DNA of 64,000 nucleotides from Fidelibacterota bacterium (GTDB taxonomy: Bacteria; Fidelibacterota; Marinisomatia; SCGC-AAA003-L08; JACNLC01), in contig JACNLC010000050.1 of NCBI GenBank assembly GCA_014381725.1, forward strand, positions 36,030 to 100,029, given 5' to 3'. The notes beneath the pieces were generated by a model that did no database searches, was not told the DNA's origin, and saw only the letters and a list, made by a program, of their open reading frames with translations. The position numbers and the translations under genes were made by a program. Shown piece after piece: positions 51,967 through 61,831 of the stretch (the stretch's first letter is position 1; each line of letters opens with the position of its first letter).

Positions 51967-53346
51967 CTATTTTCTGTTGATTTCTATAGTGAAACTTTCT
52001 TCTATTTCTGATTTTGCAGGAACTGTGAGTATAAATTCTATAGTAGTTGCATTTATTTTTTTGTAATCATGGCTGTTTTCAACAACTTCCCAGTCCCCAT
52101 AAACATTTTCTCTCCAAGTAATTATTTCTGATTTTGCTTTACTGTTTTTAAATTTAACAGAAATTGTGAATTCTTCTTGTTTTCTGCTATGCTCATAATG
52201 TTCGGTTATAAATTCCGCTACTATATCTGCTGTTTTACCGATGTTCAAAATAACATCTGTGTCAGAATGAGTTACACCAGTTTCATCAGATCCAACAAAA
52301 AATAATCGATCATTTTGCCTTTCATAGACTTTTATCAATCCTGCCGGCAAATGATAGTCGGAAACTTCTTTGGATTTAAACGCAATTCTTACCAAAGCAG
52401 GAATAAATTTTTCCTTTTTTGTATTTCTCCGTTGAAGGGTATGATTAAAATGATAAGTCTTTTTAATTTGTAATTCCTTAGGTTCAATAAATATAATTTG
52501 TTTTTCGCTACCGGATGATAATGATATTGGATTGTCGATGTTAAAAACTACATAGTCATCTAATTTTTGAGTATCTGTTCTAAAATCATCGCGTTGAGAG
52601 TTTTTTTCAAGGAAAGATGCTGATGCTAGTTGGCTTCTGCCACCTTGTTGACGACTCGGAATTTGATTAATATCGCCAGAAATTAAAGAAACATCGACAT
52701 TTTTATAGTCTATGTTGCTATGGTTCCAAACATTATACCATCCTGAAATTTCCGCAGTATCATCTGAATTTATCAATAAATCGTAATCAGCAGACCATCC
52801 AAATTGATTTGCTATATAGCTGAATGTAATGTCAGTTTTTTTCTTGGTTACACTACCATTTAGTAACAAATATGGAATATCGTTTAAGCTATTCGGAATT
52901 TCCGGGAAAATATATTCAAACGCAGATGATGTAATAATTTCCCCATCAATATTAAAAATAGGTTTATCATTAAACGAAATTAGTTTTGCTGTCTTTGAAT
53001 ATACAGTTTCTCCATTATCGTTGTATTTTTCAACAGTAATTTCTTTTCCTAAATACGATTTTAAAAGTGTGTTTTGCGTAATGGGATTATACACAAGCTC
53101 TTTGGTTTTTGTTTCGAACTTGGACGACTGAACCATAATTGATTTAGGGTTAGTAGATAGCGGAAGATTGTTAATTTTTAGTAAATTATTACCTTTAGTA
53201 GAAAATACAACTTCTCTAGTTTCTTCAATAAATGCTTTTGATGGATGATAAATATATAAGTGCATTTCATCTTTGTCAGATGGTTCTGATATAGTTTGCG
53301 AATAAGCTAAAACTACTGTGGTGATAAAAATTGCAATGTATTTCAT
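51967..53346 (-). CDS. Secreted DUF4139 domain protein
   Basis: 459 aa. Signal peptide MKYIAIFITTVVLAYSQ, followed by beta-rich segments: an N-terminal domain (YIYHPSKAFIEETREVVFSTKGNN), then the DUF4139-like region (FGWSADYDLLINSDDTAEISGWYNVWNHSNIDYKNVDVSLISGDIN) and the late beta-sandwich with TWRENVYGDWEVV. These proteins are of unknown function and envelope-located. It has the first position in a two-gene transcript with the HAD hydrolase. AGGAAGAACT lies before the ATG. Confidence 0.8.
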   Translation of the reverse strand: MKYIAIFITTVVLAYSQTISEPSDKDEMHLYIYHPSKAFIEETREVVFSTKGNNLLKINNLPLSTNPKSIMVQSSKFETKTKELVYNPITQNTLLKSYLGKEITVEKYNDNGETVYSKTAKLISFNDKPIFNIDGEIITSSAFEYIFPEIPNSLNDIPYLLLNGSVTKKKTDITFSYIANQFGWSADYDLLINSDDTAEISGWYNVWNHSNIDYKNVDVSLISGDINQIPSRQQGGRSQLASASFLEKNSQRDDFRTDTQKLDDYVVFNIDNPISLSSGSEKQIIFIEPKELQIKKTYHFNHTLQRRNTKKEKFIPALVRIAFKSKEVSDYHLPAGLIKVYERQNDRLFFVGSDETGVTHSDTDVILNIGKTADIVAEFITEHYEHSRKQEEFTISVKFKNSKAKSEIITWRENVYGDWEVVENSHDYKKINATTIEFILTVPAKSEIEESFTIEINRK

Positions 53347-53500
53347 AGTTCTTCCTCCGAATTTGTTCCCAATTTGGGTATAAAACTAATGAGATTTATA
53401 GAGTATTAAAAAGTGTTGTTTGAGGTTTTTAGTATTTTTATAGATTTCTGGTTTGGGGTTGTATGTTTTTTCTATTAGATTACTACTGTAAAACTGGGCT

Positions 53501-56500
53501 ATGTTTATGAAAAAATCAATCATATTTCTATTATCTACCACTTTTTGGATATTTTCTCAGTCATTTTCTACTGAGTCGCAAATTATCCCAATTACTGATA
53601 CTAATGATATCAATAAAAATGGTCAGCCAGACTTCTTAGCGTTTAGCGGAAATGGTTTATATCGAACAGTTTATTTATACGAAATAAGCGACGACGGTCC
53701 ATTTGAATTTTGGAAATACTCGCTTTCTCCAGCAAAGGAAGGTTTCTGGATTGATGCTATTATTGGAGATTTTGACGGGAACGGTATTGTTGAATTAATC
53801 CTCGTTTCATCTTTAGAAAATTCGTCTGACTCTTTTTATATTTTTGAACTTATTGGTGATAGTTTCGGCCCAGTTCCTCAAAAAATTACTAAATTCCCAA
53901 ATAGTAGTATTTCAGCACTTAGACCAACAAAAGTTCATAAAATTAAATGGGATTCTGATGAAAGCGATGAATTTCTGATAATTGTTAGTAGTCCGGAGCG
54001 GTGCGGATATATCTGTGACTACAAAAATAATGAAATTGTAGTAATAAAACGGATTGGTAAAGAATTTTTGGCTAAGAATTATTCACCAATTTTATCTGCA
54101 GTTGGTGACTTAAATAATGATAAACTAGACGATATCGTTCTAATAAATAACAGCAATTCGCCTGAAGGACAAGTATTTTTGAATGGAGTTGACAGTACCC
54201 ATTCCATAGATTTCCCACACGGTAAAGTTATATCATTATCTGTATCTGGCAATGGTAATATTTCCTTTACGAATTCTAAAGATCAAGTATTTAAAGTGCA
54301 ATTGACGGATTCTCTTTTTGTAACTGAGTTAAGCGAAGAAGCGTGTAAAATAGATTTATCAGAGAACGCTTCTACGCTGTTTTTTGCAGAAGAAACTCCA
54401 AACATTAAGTCATTATTTCTGAAACAATCTGAAATGTTGGTTTTGACTCATGGCGAAAAAAATCCAGAGATTGTCTTTTTCAAACTCCAAGATGATGTTA
54501 TTGAAGAAAAACAAAGTTCTGCTGTTGATTCTGTAAACAAAAGTATTGATTTTGTTGTAAACAATGGTGATTTATTTGAATTTCAACTACAGCAAAACGA
54601 TTCAGCGAAATTTTTGTCTTTTGAAAGCAATTCAATGCCAAATGGGATGAAATTTGATATAGAAAATTTTGCAATATCATGGCTACCAAATACTACACAG
54701 TTAGATTTAAGGAATATTTTGTATAGTGTTGCTTACCGAAAAACTGGCAATCTAAAAGAAATAAATTCTAACAATATCCAAAAAATAATTCTTGAGGAAG
54801 AAAATTATACTGTAATTGATAGTTTTTCTGTATATGTAAATTATCCACCTGTCTTCTCAAACAATCTTAGTGAATTTTCTTTAGTGTCAGGTGATTTATT
54901 TGAATATAAATTTAATGTGTTGGACCACAATATTAATCCAAATTTGAGTTTCTATTTTATTGCCGATACAAGCAATTTATTAGAACTGTCTCAAGATGGT
55001 TCGGTTCGAGTGGAAACAACAGACGATTTAGTTGGAAATAATAACTTTCCTTTGGTTGTAACAGATGGATTTGCATCAGACACAACCTCGTTCACTTTAA
55101 TTGTTCATCCTAAAATTGTATTAGAAAGCAATAGAATATTTTTCAATGTTAATGTTGGGGATGAGTTAAAAATTTCTGTTTCTCCAGAGAATGGCGACAT
55201 TACAAATAAGTTTGTATTTGAGTTAGACGAGGCTCCAGAAAATATGCGAATAAACCAAAAAGGGACTATTCTTTGGATACCAACTTCAACACAAATTGAT
55301 ACACAAAAATTTATTGTTTCCGTAGCGGATGACTACACTCAATCGTCTTTAGGGGTTTCTGTGTATGTTAATGTTGCGCCGATTATTTCTTCACGACCAT
55401 CTGATGTTACAATTATTGAAAACAATACAGAAAGGGAGTTTATTCTTGGTAGTTTTGATGCCAATTCAAATGCAGTATTAACATGGAATTTGCTTAATGC
55501 TCCTGATGATATGATTATTGACTCTTTAGGGATACTAAAATTTAATCCCGATTCTCTTGGTTGGTTTGAGTATTCTATAGAACTTAGCGATGGAATTTCT
55601 TCTACTAAGTTTAATGGAAATATTTATGTAAACTCCACACCAAAAATAACTGGTAAACCACCTGTTTTTACTACTTGTGGAGAATTGTATAATTATTCTT
55701 TGAATGTTGCAGATTCTAACTTAACATCTCCTCTTGGGAGGAAAGTCCAAAATAAACTGCATTATCAATTGATTGATTCACCGGAAGGTGTGGTAGTTGA
55801 TAGTAACGGTGTTGTTTCTTGGGAGCCATCTCAAACACAATTTGGAGATTTTTCTTTTAAGATAATGGCAAGTGATGGAGCTGCTTTTGCTGAACAAAAT
55901 ATCAACATATTCGTAAATTCGCTACCAAAAATATCATCAAATGATAGTGTTGCTGTGCAAATTGGCAATGAAGTTATTCATAAAATATTAGTAGAGGATA
56001 TTAATTTAAACGATACACTAATTTATTCTATTGCTGAACTTCCCATTGAATTTGATTTTGACTCAACTCAAGGTATTATTCGGTGGACACCAACAACCGA
56101 ATTACTAGGGAATCACCAAATCAACATACAAGTTTCTGATAGACATCCAGGCGGGGAAGATAATCAGTTGTTAAAATTATTTATATATGATTTACCTAAA
56201 TTTAATAACAAACCACCAAAAGAAGCATTTATGGGATTAGAATATAAATTCAAGCCGTTAATTACTGATTTTACTGGTGATGGCAATATTTCTTTTACTG
56301 TTGAAAACCCTTCTTCAGAACGAATTATTTTAGATAAACCCACAAACTCAATTTTATGGATTCCTGATTCTTCTGATGTTGGGGAACAGAGTTTTTCTAT
56401 AAAAGCAATTGATCGTTTTGGATTAACAACAACAGAAAAATTCGATATAAAAGTTCTAGAAAACCCATGTCATAAATGTGGGGAAGACGAAACAGAACAA

Positions 56501-56566
56501 CAAGATAACAAACAAGAAGATGTTATTATTGAACCAATAATTCAAGATTCTTTAATTGTTCCTTAG
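53501..56566 (+). CDS. 1,021-aa secreted protein with FG-GAP-like and cadherin/He-PIG-type repeats
   Basis: Export signal FMKKSIIFLLSTTFWIFSQS (a second ATG two codons on may be the start). Residues about 25-340 form a propeller-like region with DTNDINKNGQPDFLAFSGNG and DFDGNGIVELILVSS. After about residue 440 there are repeated Ig-like/putative-Ig (He-PIG, cadherin-like) domains with the pattern 'P-x-I ... V-x-x-G ... L ... W-x-P-x ... Q-x-G'. The C-terminus (CHKCGEDETEQQ...) has a CxxC pair and acidic residues but no YPNPFNP motif, so the type IX signal is not evident. Likely cell-surface or matrix. A weak start context; ACR3 follows 46 bases after its stop. Confidence 0.75.
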   Translation: MFMKKSIIFLLSTTFWIFSQSFSTESQIIPITDTNDINKNGQPDFLAFSGNGLYRTVYLYEISDDGPFEFWKYSLSPAKEGFWIDAIIGDFDGNGIVELILVSSLENSSDSFYIFELIGDSFGPVPQKITKFPNSSISALRPTKVHKIKWDSDESDEFLIIVSSPERCGYICDYKNNEIVVIKRIGKEFLAKNYSPILSAVGDLNNDKLDDIVLINNSNSPEGQVFLNGVDSTHSIDFPHGKVISLSVSGNGNISFTNSKDQVFKVQLTDSLFVTELSEEACKIDLSENASTLFFAEETPNIKSLFLKQSEMLVLTHGEKNPEIVFFKLQDDVIEEKQSSAVDSVNKSIDFVVNNGDLFEFQLQQNDSAKFLSFESNSMPNGMKFDIENFAISWLPNTTQLDLRNILYSVAYRKTGNLKEINSNNIQKIILEEENYTVIDSFSVYVNYPPVFSNNLSEFSLVSGDLFEYKFNVLDHNINPNLSFYFIADTSNLLELSQDGSVRVETTDDLVGNNNFPLVVTDGFASDTTSFTLIVHPKIVLESNRIFFNVNVGDELKISVSPENGDITNKFVFELDEAPENMRINQKGTILWIPTSTQIDTQKFIVSVADDYTQSSLGVSVYVNVAPIISSRPSDVTIIENNTEREFILGSFDANSNAVLTWNLLNAPDDMIIDSLGILKFNPDSLGWFEYSIELSDGISSTKFNGNIYVNSTPKITGKPPVFTTCGELYNYSLNVADSNLTSPLGRKVQNKLHYQLIDSPEGVVVDSNGVVSWEPSQTQFGDFSFKIMASDGAAFAEQNINIFVNSLPKISSNDSVAVQIGNEVIHKILVEDINLNDTLIYSIAELPIEFDFDSTQGIIRWTPTTELLGNHQINIQVSDRHPGGEDNQLLKLFIYDLPKFNNKPPKEAFMGLEYKFKPLITDFTGDGNISFTVENPSSERIILDKPTNSILWIPDSSDVGEQSFSIKAIDRFGLTTTEKFDIKVLENPCHKCGEDETEQQDNKQEDVIIEPIIQDSLIVP

Positions 56567-56612
56567 AATGTAATTGATGAAACAATCCAGTTTTCCTCAG
56601 GGAGTAAATAGA

Positions 56613-57734
56613 ATGACAGGAAAGAAATTAACAATTTTTGAACGGTATCTAACACTGTGGGTGTTGCTATGTATAGCAGGAGGTATTGTCTTGGGAAAAG
56701 TATCCCCTAAAATTGCCACAACACTTAATGATTTTTCAATTTATCAGGTGTCTATACCAATTGCTATTTGTTTATTTTTTATGATGTATCCAATTATGGT
56801 AAAAATTGATTTTGGTCAAGTCATAAAATCAGTCAAAACACCCAAACCAGTATTTATGACTTTGGTTATAAATTGGGCTATCAAACCATTTTCTATGTTC
56901 GCAATCGCATATTTCTTTTTGGGTTATTTATTTAAGGATTTTCTGCCTGGGGTAGAAATACTTGCAAATGGAGAAGAAGTTGAATTATGGCGTAGTTATA
57001 TTGCTGGAACTATTTTGCTAGGAATTGCTCCGTGTACTGCAATGGTCTTAATGTGGGGATATCTCTCAAAAGGTAACGATGGATTAACTTTAGTAATGGT
57101 GGCAATTAATTCTTTAATGATGCTGTTTCTTTACGGTCCATTAGGCAGTTTATTGCTAAATGTGAATTCTATGCCAGTGCCTTGGCAAACGATGTTGTTT
57201 TCAGTATCAATTTATGTGGCACTGCCTCTTGTAGCAGGCTATTTGTCAAGAAAGTGGATAATCAAATACAAAGGAATCCAATGGTTCAATGAAAAGTTTT
57301 TGCATTGGCTTACCCCTGTTAGCATAACTGCACTACTTTTAACATTAATTCTACTGTTCTCGTTCAAGGGTGAAGTTATCATCAGTAATCCACTTACAAT
57401 ATTGTGGATTTCTATTCCACTTTTCATACAAACCATCTTTATTTTTACCATTGGCTATTTTGTTTTCGCAAGGTGGTTAAAACTTTCTTATCAAGACGCT
57501 GCGCCAGTAGCCCTGATTGGGGCTTCTAACCATTTTGAAGTAGCCATTGCCACCGCCGTCATTCTTTTTGGTTTATCTTCAGGAGCAGCATTAGCCACAG
57601 TAGTTGGTGTGCTAATAGAAGTTCCTCTTATGCTAATGTTGGTCTCAGTATGTAAACGCACATGTCATATATTTGACGAGTGTCACTTAGATTATCCTAA
57701 ATGCAAACCAACTGTTTTAGACTATGAAGTTTAG
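56613..57734 (+). CDS. arsB: ACR3 family arsenite efflux transporter
   Basis: About 373 aa. The ATG at 56613 is preceded by AGGGAG; the longer ORF adds no signature. It has ten membrane helices in the Acr3 pattern, including [42 protein letters not shown] with the family's essential cysteine, and [21 protein letters not shown]. The C-terminus is extended with four cysteines ([18 protein letters not shown]), which could bind arsenic or another soft metal. It exports arsenite from the cell. The gene symbol follows common use; Acr3 is not related to the E. coli ArsB family. Confidence 0.9.
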   Translation: MTGKKLTIFERYLTLWVLLCIAGGIVLGKVSPKIATTLNDFSIYQVSIPIAICLFFMMYPIMVKIDFGQVIKSVKTPKPVFMTLVINWAIKPFSMFAIAYFFLGYLFKDFLPGVEILANGEEVELWRSYIAGTILLGIAPCTAMVLMWGYLSKGNDGLTLVMVAINSLMMLFLYGPLGSLLLNVNSMPVPWQTMLFSVSIYVALPLVAGYLSRKWIIKYKGIQWFNEKFLHWLTPVSITALLLTLILLFSFKGEVIISNPLTILWISIPLFIQTIFIFTIGYFVFARWLKLSYQDAAPVALIGASNHFEVAIATAVILFGLSSGAALATVVGVLIEVPLMLMLVSVCKRTCHIFDECHLDYPKCKPTVLDYEV

Positions 57735-57837
57735 ATTCCGTTGAGGACAACTTAACAAAAGAGCCTTAGTAGAGAGTAACACCACCACTGTTGCTAGGCA
57801 TTATGTGTAGAAAGAAAAAAGAAAAGGAATATTTTAG

Positions 57838-58305
57838 ATGAATATAATAATTAAAAAAACTTCAAATATGGCGCAATTCACAATTTTATTATTCTTTGCA
57901 TTAAGCATTCTACTTTTTTCTTGCAAAGAGAAAGTAGAAGAAAAACAATCAACAGTAACAAGTACAATCAGTAAAATAGAAGTAATTGACTTCCACAGCA
58001 CACATAGATGTGTAACCTGTAAAGCAATTGAATCAAATGCAAAATACACTGTTGAAACATACTTTGCGGACGAACAAAAAAGAGGAATAGTAATCTTTAA
58101 AACCATTAATGTAGATGACGACAAAAACTATGCAATAGCAGAAAGGTTTCAAGCTTACGGGACTGCTTTATTTTTAAATGTTATAAAAGATGGAAAAGAA
58201 ACTCATATTGATTTAACTGATTTTGGTTTTTCAAAAGCAAAGAATCAAGAAAAGTTTTCAATAGAATTAAAAATTAAAATAGAAAATGAATTGAAGAAGC
58301 TATAA
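57838..58305 (+). CDS. arsF: ArsF-like lipoprotein with thioredoxin-like domain
   Basis: 155 aa. Lipoprotein signal with LLFSC at residue about 29, then KEKVEEK and a thioredoxin-like region containing HRCVTCKAIE, a CxxC pair, followed by INVDDDKNYAIAERFQAYGTALFLNV with the cis-like segment. It matches the ArsF subunit of the arsEFG arsenical resistance cluster (nitrophenyl-compound reductase/transport family). It may reduce aromatic or nitro-arsenicals or supply electrons to its partner. The stop overlaps the ArsG start by one base. Linked here to ACR3, so the whole is an arsenic cluster. Confidence 0.75.
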   Translation: MNIIIKKTSNMAQFTILLFFALSILLFSCKEKVEEKQSTVTSTISKIEVIDFHSTHRCVTCKAIESNAKYTVETYFADEQKRGIVIFKTINVDDDKNYAIAERFQAYGTALFLNVIKDGKETHIDLTDFGFSKAKNQEKFSIELKIKIENELKKL

Positions 58306-59009
58306 TGGAATTTCTACAAGGGCTAGTTGATAATTATAATATTCCAGTTCTATCTGCTTTAATGCTTGGATTAATGTCTGCCATTAGTCCTTGTCATTTA
58401 GCAACCAACATTACTGCAACTGCATTTATTTCAAAAAATATTTCAGATAAAAAGATAGTATTTTTGAGTGGAATAGTCTATTCTCTCGGTAGAGCATTTA
58501 GTTATACAACAATTGGTTTAATCCTTTATTTTGGTGCAAGTGAATTTCACATTGCTCGTTTTTTTAATCAAAATGGAGAAAAATATTTAGGCCCTTTACT
58601 GATCATTATTGGATTAATCATGTTAAATGTTATCAAATTAAACTTTTTTGGTAAATCAAACTTCCAAGAAAAACTATCCGAGAAATTGAAAGAGAAAGGT
58701 CTTTTAGGTTCGTTCTTAATAGGTGTTTTGTTCGCGTTGGCATTTTGTCCATATAGCGGAGCATTATATTTCGGAATGTTAATTCCGATGACAATAGCGT
58801 CAGCAGATGGACTGTACTTGCCAATTATTTTTGCATTTGGAACGGGGTTGCCAGTAATTTTATTCACCTATTTATTAGCATTTACCGCGGGGAAGGTTGG
58901 TGTATTCTATAATGAAATTACAAAAATAGAAAAAGTAATACGGATAATAGCGGGTGTTGTTTTTGTTCTAACTGGCTTATACTATATTTCTATCTTTGTA
59001 GGTATATAG
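58305..59009 (+). CDS. arsG: ArsG-like permease (DsbD/CcdA family)
   Basis: 234 aa, six or so membrane helices in the LysE/DsbD-type fold. MLGLMSAISPCHLATNITATAFISK and FALAFCPYSGALYFGMLIPM each carry the proline-cysteine signature of electron-carrying CcdA-like proteins, likely passing electrons across the membrane to ArsF. It matches the ArsG family of aromatic-arsenical efflux. The start overlaps the arsF stop. The third subunit (ArsE, a small thioredoxin-like protein) is not encoded between ACR3 and ArsF or anywhere near. Confidence 0.78.
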   Translation: MEFLQGLVDNYNIPVLSALMLGLMSAISPCHLATNITATAFISKNISDKKIVFLSGIVYSLGRAFSYTTIGLILYFGASEFHIARFFNQNGEKYLGPLLIIIGLIMLNVIKLNFFGKSNFQEKLSEKLKEKGLLGSFLIGVLFALAFCPYSGALYFGMLIPMTIASADGLYLPIIFAFGTGLPVILFTYLLAFTAGKVGVFYNEITKIEKVIRIIAGVVFVLTGLYYISIFVGI

Positions 59010-59057
59010 TAGTCAACACAATATACATAACTATGGAATCGAATTTATTTTTGGTAG

Positions 59058-60065
59058 CTATGTATTTTGGATTGTATTTCTAATTTGTGAAATTAGTGTT
59101 TTTCTATTTTCTTCAGACATTTTTGTTTTAATCTTAACTATCGATAAATTATGTTTATTTATGAAGATTGTTGGTAGTTTAACTAAATCCTTTTCAGTTG
59201 TCATAACAATATCACAATTTGATTGTAATATTTTGTTATTTAGATACTCAATTTTCTTTTCGGTATAAATAACATGATCACTGAAAGGAATAAATTCGTC
59301 CGGAATTATTTCTAAATTATTACAAGATTCTATAAAAGAATTTGGATTTGCAATACCGCAGAAAGCAAAAATCCCTTTTTCTAAATTAACATTTTCATTG
59401 TGTTTTTGAAGTATCGGATGGTGATTACTGTTTACTTTAATTGCTTTGTTTGAAAGATATTTGTTATAAATTCTATCATTTAAAGGAAAATCAGTTTTCG
59501 TATAGCAAACAATATCAGCTCTTTTTAAGTTTTGTAGTGGTTCTCTTAATTTCCCCAAAGGTAGTAATTTAAGTTGAGAAATCTCATCTGTAGTATCAAT
59601 TAGTACAATATCAAGGTCTCGGTGAGCTTTTCTGTGCTGAAATGCATCGTCAAGAATTACAACATCTACAGCAAATTCATTAATTATTTTTTCTATTCCT
59701 CGAGAGCGGTTTTCATCAACTATTACAGGTATTTTTAGAGAGCTTGCTATTAGATAAGGTTCATCACCTCCGATGCTTGAGTCTGTACATATTTTGTTTC
59801 CATCGCAAACAACGACACACCCCTTGCTTTGCCTTTTATAACCCCGACTTACAACGCCAGGTGTTTTCCCTAATTTTATCAACTCATCTGCAACAAAAAT
59901 TGTCATTGGAGTTTTGCCAGTACCGCCGGTAGTTATATTCCCGATTGAAATAACAGGTTTATCAAATGACTTAACTTTTAAAATACCAAAATCGTATGCT
60001 GTATTTCGTAAAAACACAATAAATCTGTAAATAAGCGACAAGTTGAATAAAATAAACCTTACCAT
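59058..60065 (-). CDS. lpxK: Tetraacyldisaccharide 4'-kinase
   Basis: 335 aa. Phosphorylates the lipid A precursor at the 4' position at the inner membrane. The Walker A-type ISIGNITTGGTGKTP, then the conserved GVVSRGYKR, IGGDEPYLIA and VVILDDAFQHRKAHRDLDIVLID blocks, all match LpxK. The N-terminal membrane anchor (FILFNLSLIYRFIVFLRN) is as usual. It is the last gene of the lipid A operon and overlaps the DUF374 gene upstream. Confidence 0.95.
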   Translation of the reverse strand: MVRFILFNLSLIYRFIVFLRNTAYDFGILKVKSFDKPVISIGNITTGGTGKTPMTIFVADELIKLGKTPGVVSRGYKRQSKGCVVVCDGNKICTDSSIGGDEPYLIASSLKIPVIVDENRSRGIEKIINEFAVDVVILDDAFQHRKAHRDLDIVLIDTTDEISQLKLLPLGKLREPLQNLKRADIVCYTKTDFPLNDRIYNKYLSNKAIKVNSNHHPILQKHNENVNLEKGIFAFCGIANPNSFIESCNNLEIIPDEFIPFSDHVIYTEKKIEYLNNKILQSNCDIVMTTEKDLVKLPTIFINKHNLSIVKIKTKMSEENRKTLISQIRNTIQNT

Positions 60066-60697
60066 TTATCGCTCTGAGTTTGGTGATTGTTTAAATAATC
60101 TGATACAATTTTTGAATCTTCTTCTTGTGTAGTTGTTTGATTTTGATAATTTAATGGCGGGGCAATAGATATTTTTATAGTTCCAAATGGTTTTGGAAGA
60201 CGAAATTTATCCCAAGATTTAAATTCCCAGTATTTTGTAGAAGTCCCAGATATGGACAAAATTAAAGCATTGTGTTTTTTTGCTATAGCAACCGATCCTG
60301 GTTTTGCGACTCCAGCGGGACCTCTTGGTCCATCGTTTGTTAAAGCTATGATATTGTTTTCCGTTTTGAAAATTTGCCCCATTTTTCTAACAACTTCCTT
60401 GCCACCTCGAGTACTAGAGCCCCTAATTAATCTAAATCCCCATTTGTGAACAATTCTAGCCACAATTTCTGCGTCAAAATGTTTGCTTGCAATTGCCCAA
60501 GGACGAATATTTGCACGAAATAGATAGAATGCCGCATAAGATAATCTACCATGCCAAGAGCAAAGCATTAATGGGTTGCCTGTTTTTATTGCTTTAGTTA
60601 AATGCTCCTCTCCTTCAACAATAATTTTGTTTAGTCGAAATATAGAAGAAAGAAATAGTCTTCCCAAAAACGAATAAATAATTGCTTTAATTTTCAT
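60059..60697 (-). CDS. DUF374 lysophospholipid acyltransferase-like protein
   Basis: 212 aa, N-terminal membrane-interacting stretch. It has LMLCSWHGRLSYAAFY, which is the acyltransferase HxxxxD-like motif in this family (H-G-R-L), RLIRGSSTRGGKEVVRKM and ALTNDGPRGPAGVAKPGSVAIAKKH. DUF374 members are placed in the PlsC/LPLAT clan and are often found near lipid A genes; an acyl transfer to lipid A or Kdo-lipid is plausible. It overlaps lpxB and lpxK by a few bases. Confidence 0.85.
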   Translation of the reverse strand: MKIKAIIYSFLGRLFLSSIFRLNKIIVEGEEHLTKAIKTGNPLMLCSWHGRLSYAAFYLFRANIRPWAIASKHFDAEIVARIVHKWGFRLIRGSSTRGGKEVVRKMGQIFKTENNIIALTNDGPRGPAGVAKPGSVAIAKKHNALILSISGTSTKYWEFKSWDKFRLPKPFGTIKISIAPPLNYQNQTTTQEEDSKIVSDYLNNHQTQSDKW

Positions 60698-61814
60698 TGT
60701 ACATAATTAGTTGTGCAACCCGATTTGAAGCTCCAGAACCACCAAGTGCAGTTTTTACATTTTGGATTTCCTCCGCTAGAGAGTTTCGATAATCTTCATC
60801 TAATAAAATTTTAGATACACTTTTACTAATATTTTCTGTAGTTGCATTATCTTGAAGAAGCTCTGGAAAGACTTCTTTATTAGCAATTAAATTAACCAAA
60901 CCAGCAAAAGGAACTTTAACTATAAGTTTTGAAATCAACCAAGATATTGTTGACAATTTATAAACAATCACTGATGGAGTTTCATAAACTGCTGCTTCCA
61001 GTGTTGATGTCCCTGAAGCAACAATCGCTACATCTGCAATCTCTAACGCAGAGATTGGGTTTTTCTGTTCGATTTTTATATTACTCAAATCATAATTTTG
61101 AGAAATTTCATTTAGGTCAAATTCTTTGGCTAAACCGAGTATAATTTGTAAATCTGATATTTCTTTTTTAACAAGCAATGCGCTATCTAAAAACAATTTT
61201 AGATGACGGTGCAGCTCTTGTTTTCTGCTCCCAGGGAAAAGAGTTAATATAGGTTTCTTTTGATCTATGGAAAGTTCGTTTGCGATTACTTCTCGTTTTG
61301 CAGGAACATATTGATCTAAAATTGGATGCCCTACATATTCTACTTCAAGCCCTCTTTCACGATACCAATCTTTTTCAAATGGTAGGATTACAATCATTTT
61401 ATCAACATACTTCTTGATAGTCTTAATTCGGTTTTCTTTCCACGCCCAAATTTGAGGACTGATGTAGTAAATAATCGGAATGTTAGATATTTTTTTTAGC
61501 TCTTTTGCAAGCCGAAGGTTGAAACCCGGATAATCAATGAGTATAATTTTATCAGGAGGATTAGAAATAATATGCTTAACAACAGTTTTCTTTGCATTTT
61601 TTAGAAATTTCAGATGACGAATTACTTCAGTAAATCCCATAATGGCCATTTGATCAGAACTGAAAAGCTGGTCTTGCCCAAGAGCTTTCATATTATGCCC
61701 ACCAATTCCAGCAAAATTTATATCCGAATTAATACTCAACATTTCCTTCATTAAAGAAGCACCATGTGTATCGGCCGACGGTTCACCTGCAATAATAAAA
61801 TAATTTTGTGTCAT
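60687..61814 (-). CDS. lpxB: Lipid-A-disaccharide synthase
   Basis: 375 aa. Joins UDP-2,3-diacylglucosamine and lipid X, a peripheral membrane step. Motifs: IIAGEPSADTHGASLMKEM, FAGIGGHNMKALGQ, VILPFEKDWYRERGLEVEYVGHPI, LFPGSRKQELHRHL and VASGTSTLEAAVYETPSVIVYKLS. Full length. It overlaps the DUF374 start, and lies 17 bases after the Gfo/Idh/MocA oxidoreductase. Confidence 0.96.
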   Translation of the reverse strand: MTQNYFIIAGEPSADTHGASLMKEMLSINSDINFAGIGGHNMKALGQDQLFSSDQMAIMGFTEVIRHLKFLKNAKKTVVKHIISNPPDKIILIDYPGFNLRLAKELKKISNIPIIYYISPQIWAWKENRIKTIKKYVDKMIVILPFEKDWYRERGLEVEYVGHPILDQYVPAKREVIANELSIDQKKPILTLFPGSRKQELHRHLKLFLDSALLVKKEISDLQIILGLAKEFDLNEISQNYDLSNIKIEQKNPISALEIADVAIVASGTSTLEAAVYETPSVIVYKLSTISWLISKLIVKVPFAGLVNLIANKEVFPELLQDNATTENISKSVSKILLDEDYRNSLAEEIQNVKTALGGSGASNRVAQLIMYNEN

Positions 61815-61831
61815 AGACTTCGTAGTTTAAA

